Positions 61,760-64,000 of a DNA stretch of 64,000 nt are shown here, in pieces. The DNA is from Phytoseiulus persimilis (lineage: Eukaryota > Arthropoda > Arachnida > Mesostigmata > Phytoseiidae). Numbering within the stretch: the first letter of the stretch is position 1; each line of letters begins with the position of its first letter. Where the stretch lies: positions 27,714,001 through 27,778,000 of the forward strand of contig CM075101.1 in NCBI GenBank assembly GCA_037576195.1. The letters are read 5' to 3'. The notes beneath the pieces are model-generated. The model did not search any database and was not told the origin of the DNA. It worked only from the letters and a program-made list of their open reading frames with translations. The position numbers and the translations under genes were made by a program.

Positions 61760-64000
61760 AGTTTGCCGCTTAGTGCTACTCGAACTGGATACTCGTTGGA
61801 TAGAGCCGGCACTCGACGGCTCGAGCCGTGACGTTAACTTTGCCGACTGCGATATAATTCACGCCTGTATCAGCCCGCGGACCGAGATGGAGGGGAGCGA
61901 GAGGTGCGTGGAAGGCAGCTTGGGCCCTGTGTCGAGTTTCGTTCCATGCTTCCTCTGGTTGTATCCACCGTCCGTCATTCTGGGGGCGTTCTCAACGGAC
62001 CGCGTCGCTCGAAATTCTTTTTTGCCCTCCGCTACACTTCCCCTGAAGTTGCTCGCTCGTCCGCCATCTTGCGTCCCGACGTCGCTCGACGCACGAAGGA
62101 TTGGAGGCGAGAATACATTCCTCGAGAAACGCCCGTTCCGTCCGCTCTTTGTCCCCGTTCTAATTCGGAGCGCGCTTCCAATCTACGGGAAGCCGCCTGT
62201 GACGTGTACCGCAGGAGAATTCGCCGTTTCGAATTCCTTGAGGCTTACAGAGGACTTTCATAGCACGGCCACCGCCATTCTCTACGCCGCCGCTGCCGCC
62301 GCCGCCAGCGACGTCGACGACGGCCAGGACTATTGCTATGCTTTCAACTAATATCTAAAGCGTTTCCTCGGGCGACAGAATCCCTCCCACTAAAGAGGGA
62401 AACGAGAATGTGGACAAGTCTTTCTGCATACGGAGAAGGAAAACCAAAGCTCTCTCTCTCTGCTCGGTTCTCTTAATTCTTCACGTTGATGTTCTCTCAA
62501 AGAATTCCGATGAAGCCCGAGGCTATGATTTTCATCCTGTGTGGGATCGCGAGCCGCCCAGAGCTCCGTCGACCAACCGTCCAGGGCGACCTGATAGTCC
62601 TGATTTTATTAACTCTCGGAGATTCCTTCATAAAATCTCCCGATTCAGGAAGGCTCGACTAACCTGGTCGGTTGCTCTCTGAGCTATATCTCCTTGAAGT
62701 CGTTTTCACATTCTCTATCTTCCTCCGTCGCTGTTCCTCCCTCGCCGCTCTCGCCCCCTCGGGCCGGATCCCGAGCTTCCGTCGTCGTGGAGTTCTCCTC
62801 CCGATATCGTCGGAGAGATGTGATTCACAACCTCTACAATTTTGGGCGGCGTAACAGCTTGGCGTCGAGCCGAATTACGCGACGGTCTCGCGCGTGACCC
62901 CTCGGCTCAAAACCTCCGGAACGGCGTTGCACTCCGCTCCTGGAACTCGGTCCACGTGGGTTTCCTCCGTGCGCTCGACGTTCTTTCCGAGCTGCGCCTT
63001 GAAGTTCTCCCACAGAGTTCCTCCCCGAGGTTCCTGGATTGTGGCAAGCGGCCGACGTTCTCGCTTTCCGTTGTGGAAGTCCGGCGAAGCGTGACATATC
63101 CCGCTCTGTTCTGTATGAAGCGCGGGAGGGCGTGGGTCGGTTTCTTCCTTGCGCGGCTCGCGAGCGTACATCGTTATTTCTTCCATTCTATGCTCGCTCG
63201 TTTCTGCGCCAATTTCCATTTATTAATACAATAGTCGAACCGCTCGCGGCTGGCGAATTCCTTTGTTTCGGCTTTCTGCTGTGTGACTCTGCTGCTGCGA
63301 CTACTTCATCCCCTCCTTCTGCTGCAGCTGCGCCATATGCGACTCGACTGAATCTCGTCGTCCAGATCCGCTGAGACTCTCTCGGCGCTCGAACCTTGAG
63401 CCCGGCCGTGGGAATGTCACATCTCAGTGTAAATCGTCCGACACTCGGCTCCCGGCTCTCATTACTCCGTTCTCAATGAGAAGCACCGCGTCGCGCCGCT
63501 GGGGCAGCCGCCGCCGCCGTCATCATCTCGATGATCTGAATCGGCTGACGAAACCGCCGAGATCTCTGCGGTGCCAACTCTCGATGTCGAGTGCGCTCAG
63601 GACACGCTCGCGCAGGACCTGTACTTGAGCGGCAATCGGTTTACCTGTTGGTCGAAGGGAGGGGACCTCGAACGAGCAAGAGGGAGGGAAATACGAATAA
63701 CGGGACACAAAGGAAGAGAAACAGGAGAACTAAGAAGACCTACACGCAGACACTCGTTCAGGCCATTGAAAAGGGCTCGTAGAAAGAGAGGGCCAACCCG
63801 AGCGAGCGATTCGATCGTTGTAATGACGACAATAATGGACGAGAAAGGAATTACAGTTTGATGATTGGAGGAGAAAGTTTCATTGTCCATTCTGTTTCAA
63901 TGACCATCGAGTCGGACACTGGCTACGCCCTCCTCTACGACACCTCAGCGATGCTCCTTCTGATTTGCGGTCATTCTCTGTTTCGTTATAACCACCATTC

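Larger units (their letters stand above)
57654..64000. other. Downstream Mxd intron or 3' flank, no recognisable exon
   Basis: The expected last Mxd exon, entered in phase 1, was not identified; the DEGYSS-like end of vertebrate Mxd proteins is not visible. Contents: (GAC)n at 58311-58325, two long G tracts at 60349-60364 and 60532-60550, a GAC/AAC patch at 61237-61273 within a 96-codon frame, an 8-base stem-loop at 61739-61759 and a CT run near 62450-62461. No tRNA or other RNA gene was seen. Confidence 0.55.

Noticed and set aside
3402-62958. CACGTG E-boxes as a possible Mxd autoregulatory cluster
   Set aside because: About a dozen scattered sites were found by eye, no more than base composition predicts for 64 kb, and they are not clustered near the exons.

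Overview
The window is nuclear DNA from an animal, and almost all of it is non-coding. Genes are not packed, no long uninterrupted protein frame is recognisable, and the only certain coding sequence is in short exons with textbook GT-AG splice sites and CTAAY branch sites. CpG is abundant throughout, which argues against heavy germline methylation. Short tetranucleotide microsatellites built on CCGA/CGGT, CCGT and GCGA are frequent. An arthropod, perhaps an arachnid or mite, fits these traits and the presence of a true Mad/Mxd gene, but the sequence does not prove it.

The one gene I recognise is a Mad/Mxd (MAX dimerization protein) gene on the + strand. Exon 38857-38971 encodes the end of the basic region plus helix 1, loop and helix 2 of the bHLH domain, and is a near-copy of vertebrate MXD/MXI1. 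Exon 57338-57647 encodes the leucine zipper and a Pro/Ser/Thr-rich tail. The phases join cleanly (phase 0 across an 18,366-base intron), and the joint falls where helix 2 runs into the zipper. The product would pair with Max on E-box DNA and oppose Myc. The exon(s) for the N-terminal Sin3-interaction helix and most of the basic region, which must end in phase 2, were not found in 1-38856 and probably lie upstream. The 3' end, entered in phase 1, was not identified either.

Layout: 1-38856 is upstream intron or intergenic DNA with microsatellites and a few unproven open stretches, notably 33.1-35.3 kb, a frame-compatible candidate exon at 36190-36351, and an AT-hook-like peptide near 27.15 kb. 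38972-57337 is the large Mxd intron. 57648-64000 is the following intron or 3' flank, with two long poly-G tracts. I saw no rRNA, tRNA, CRISPR array, recognisable transposase or reverse transcriptase, or bacterial operon. Many of the open frames are stop-poor, CpG-rich or purine-rich sequence with no sign of coding.
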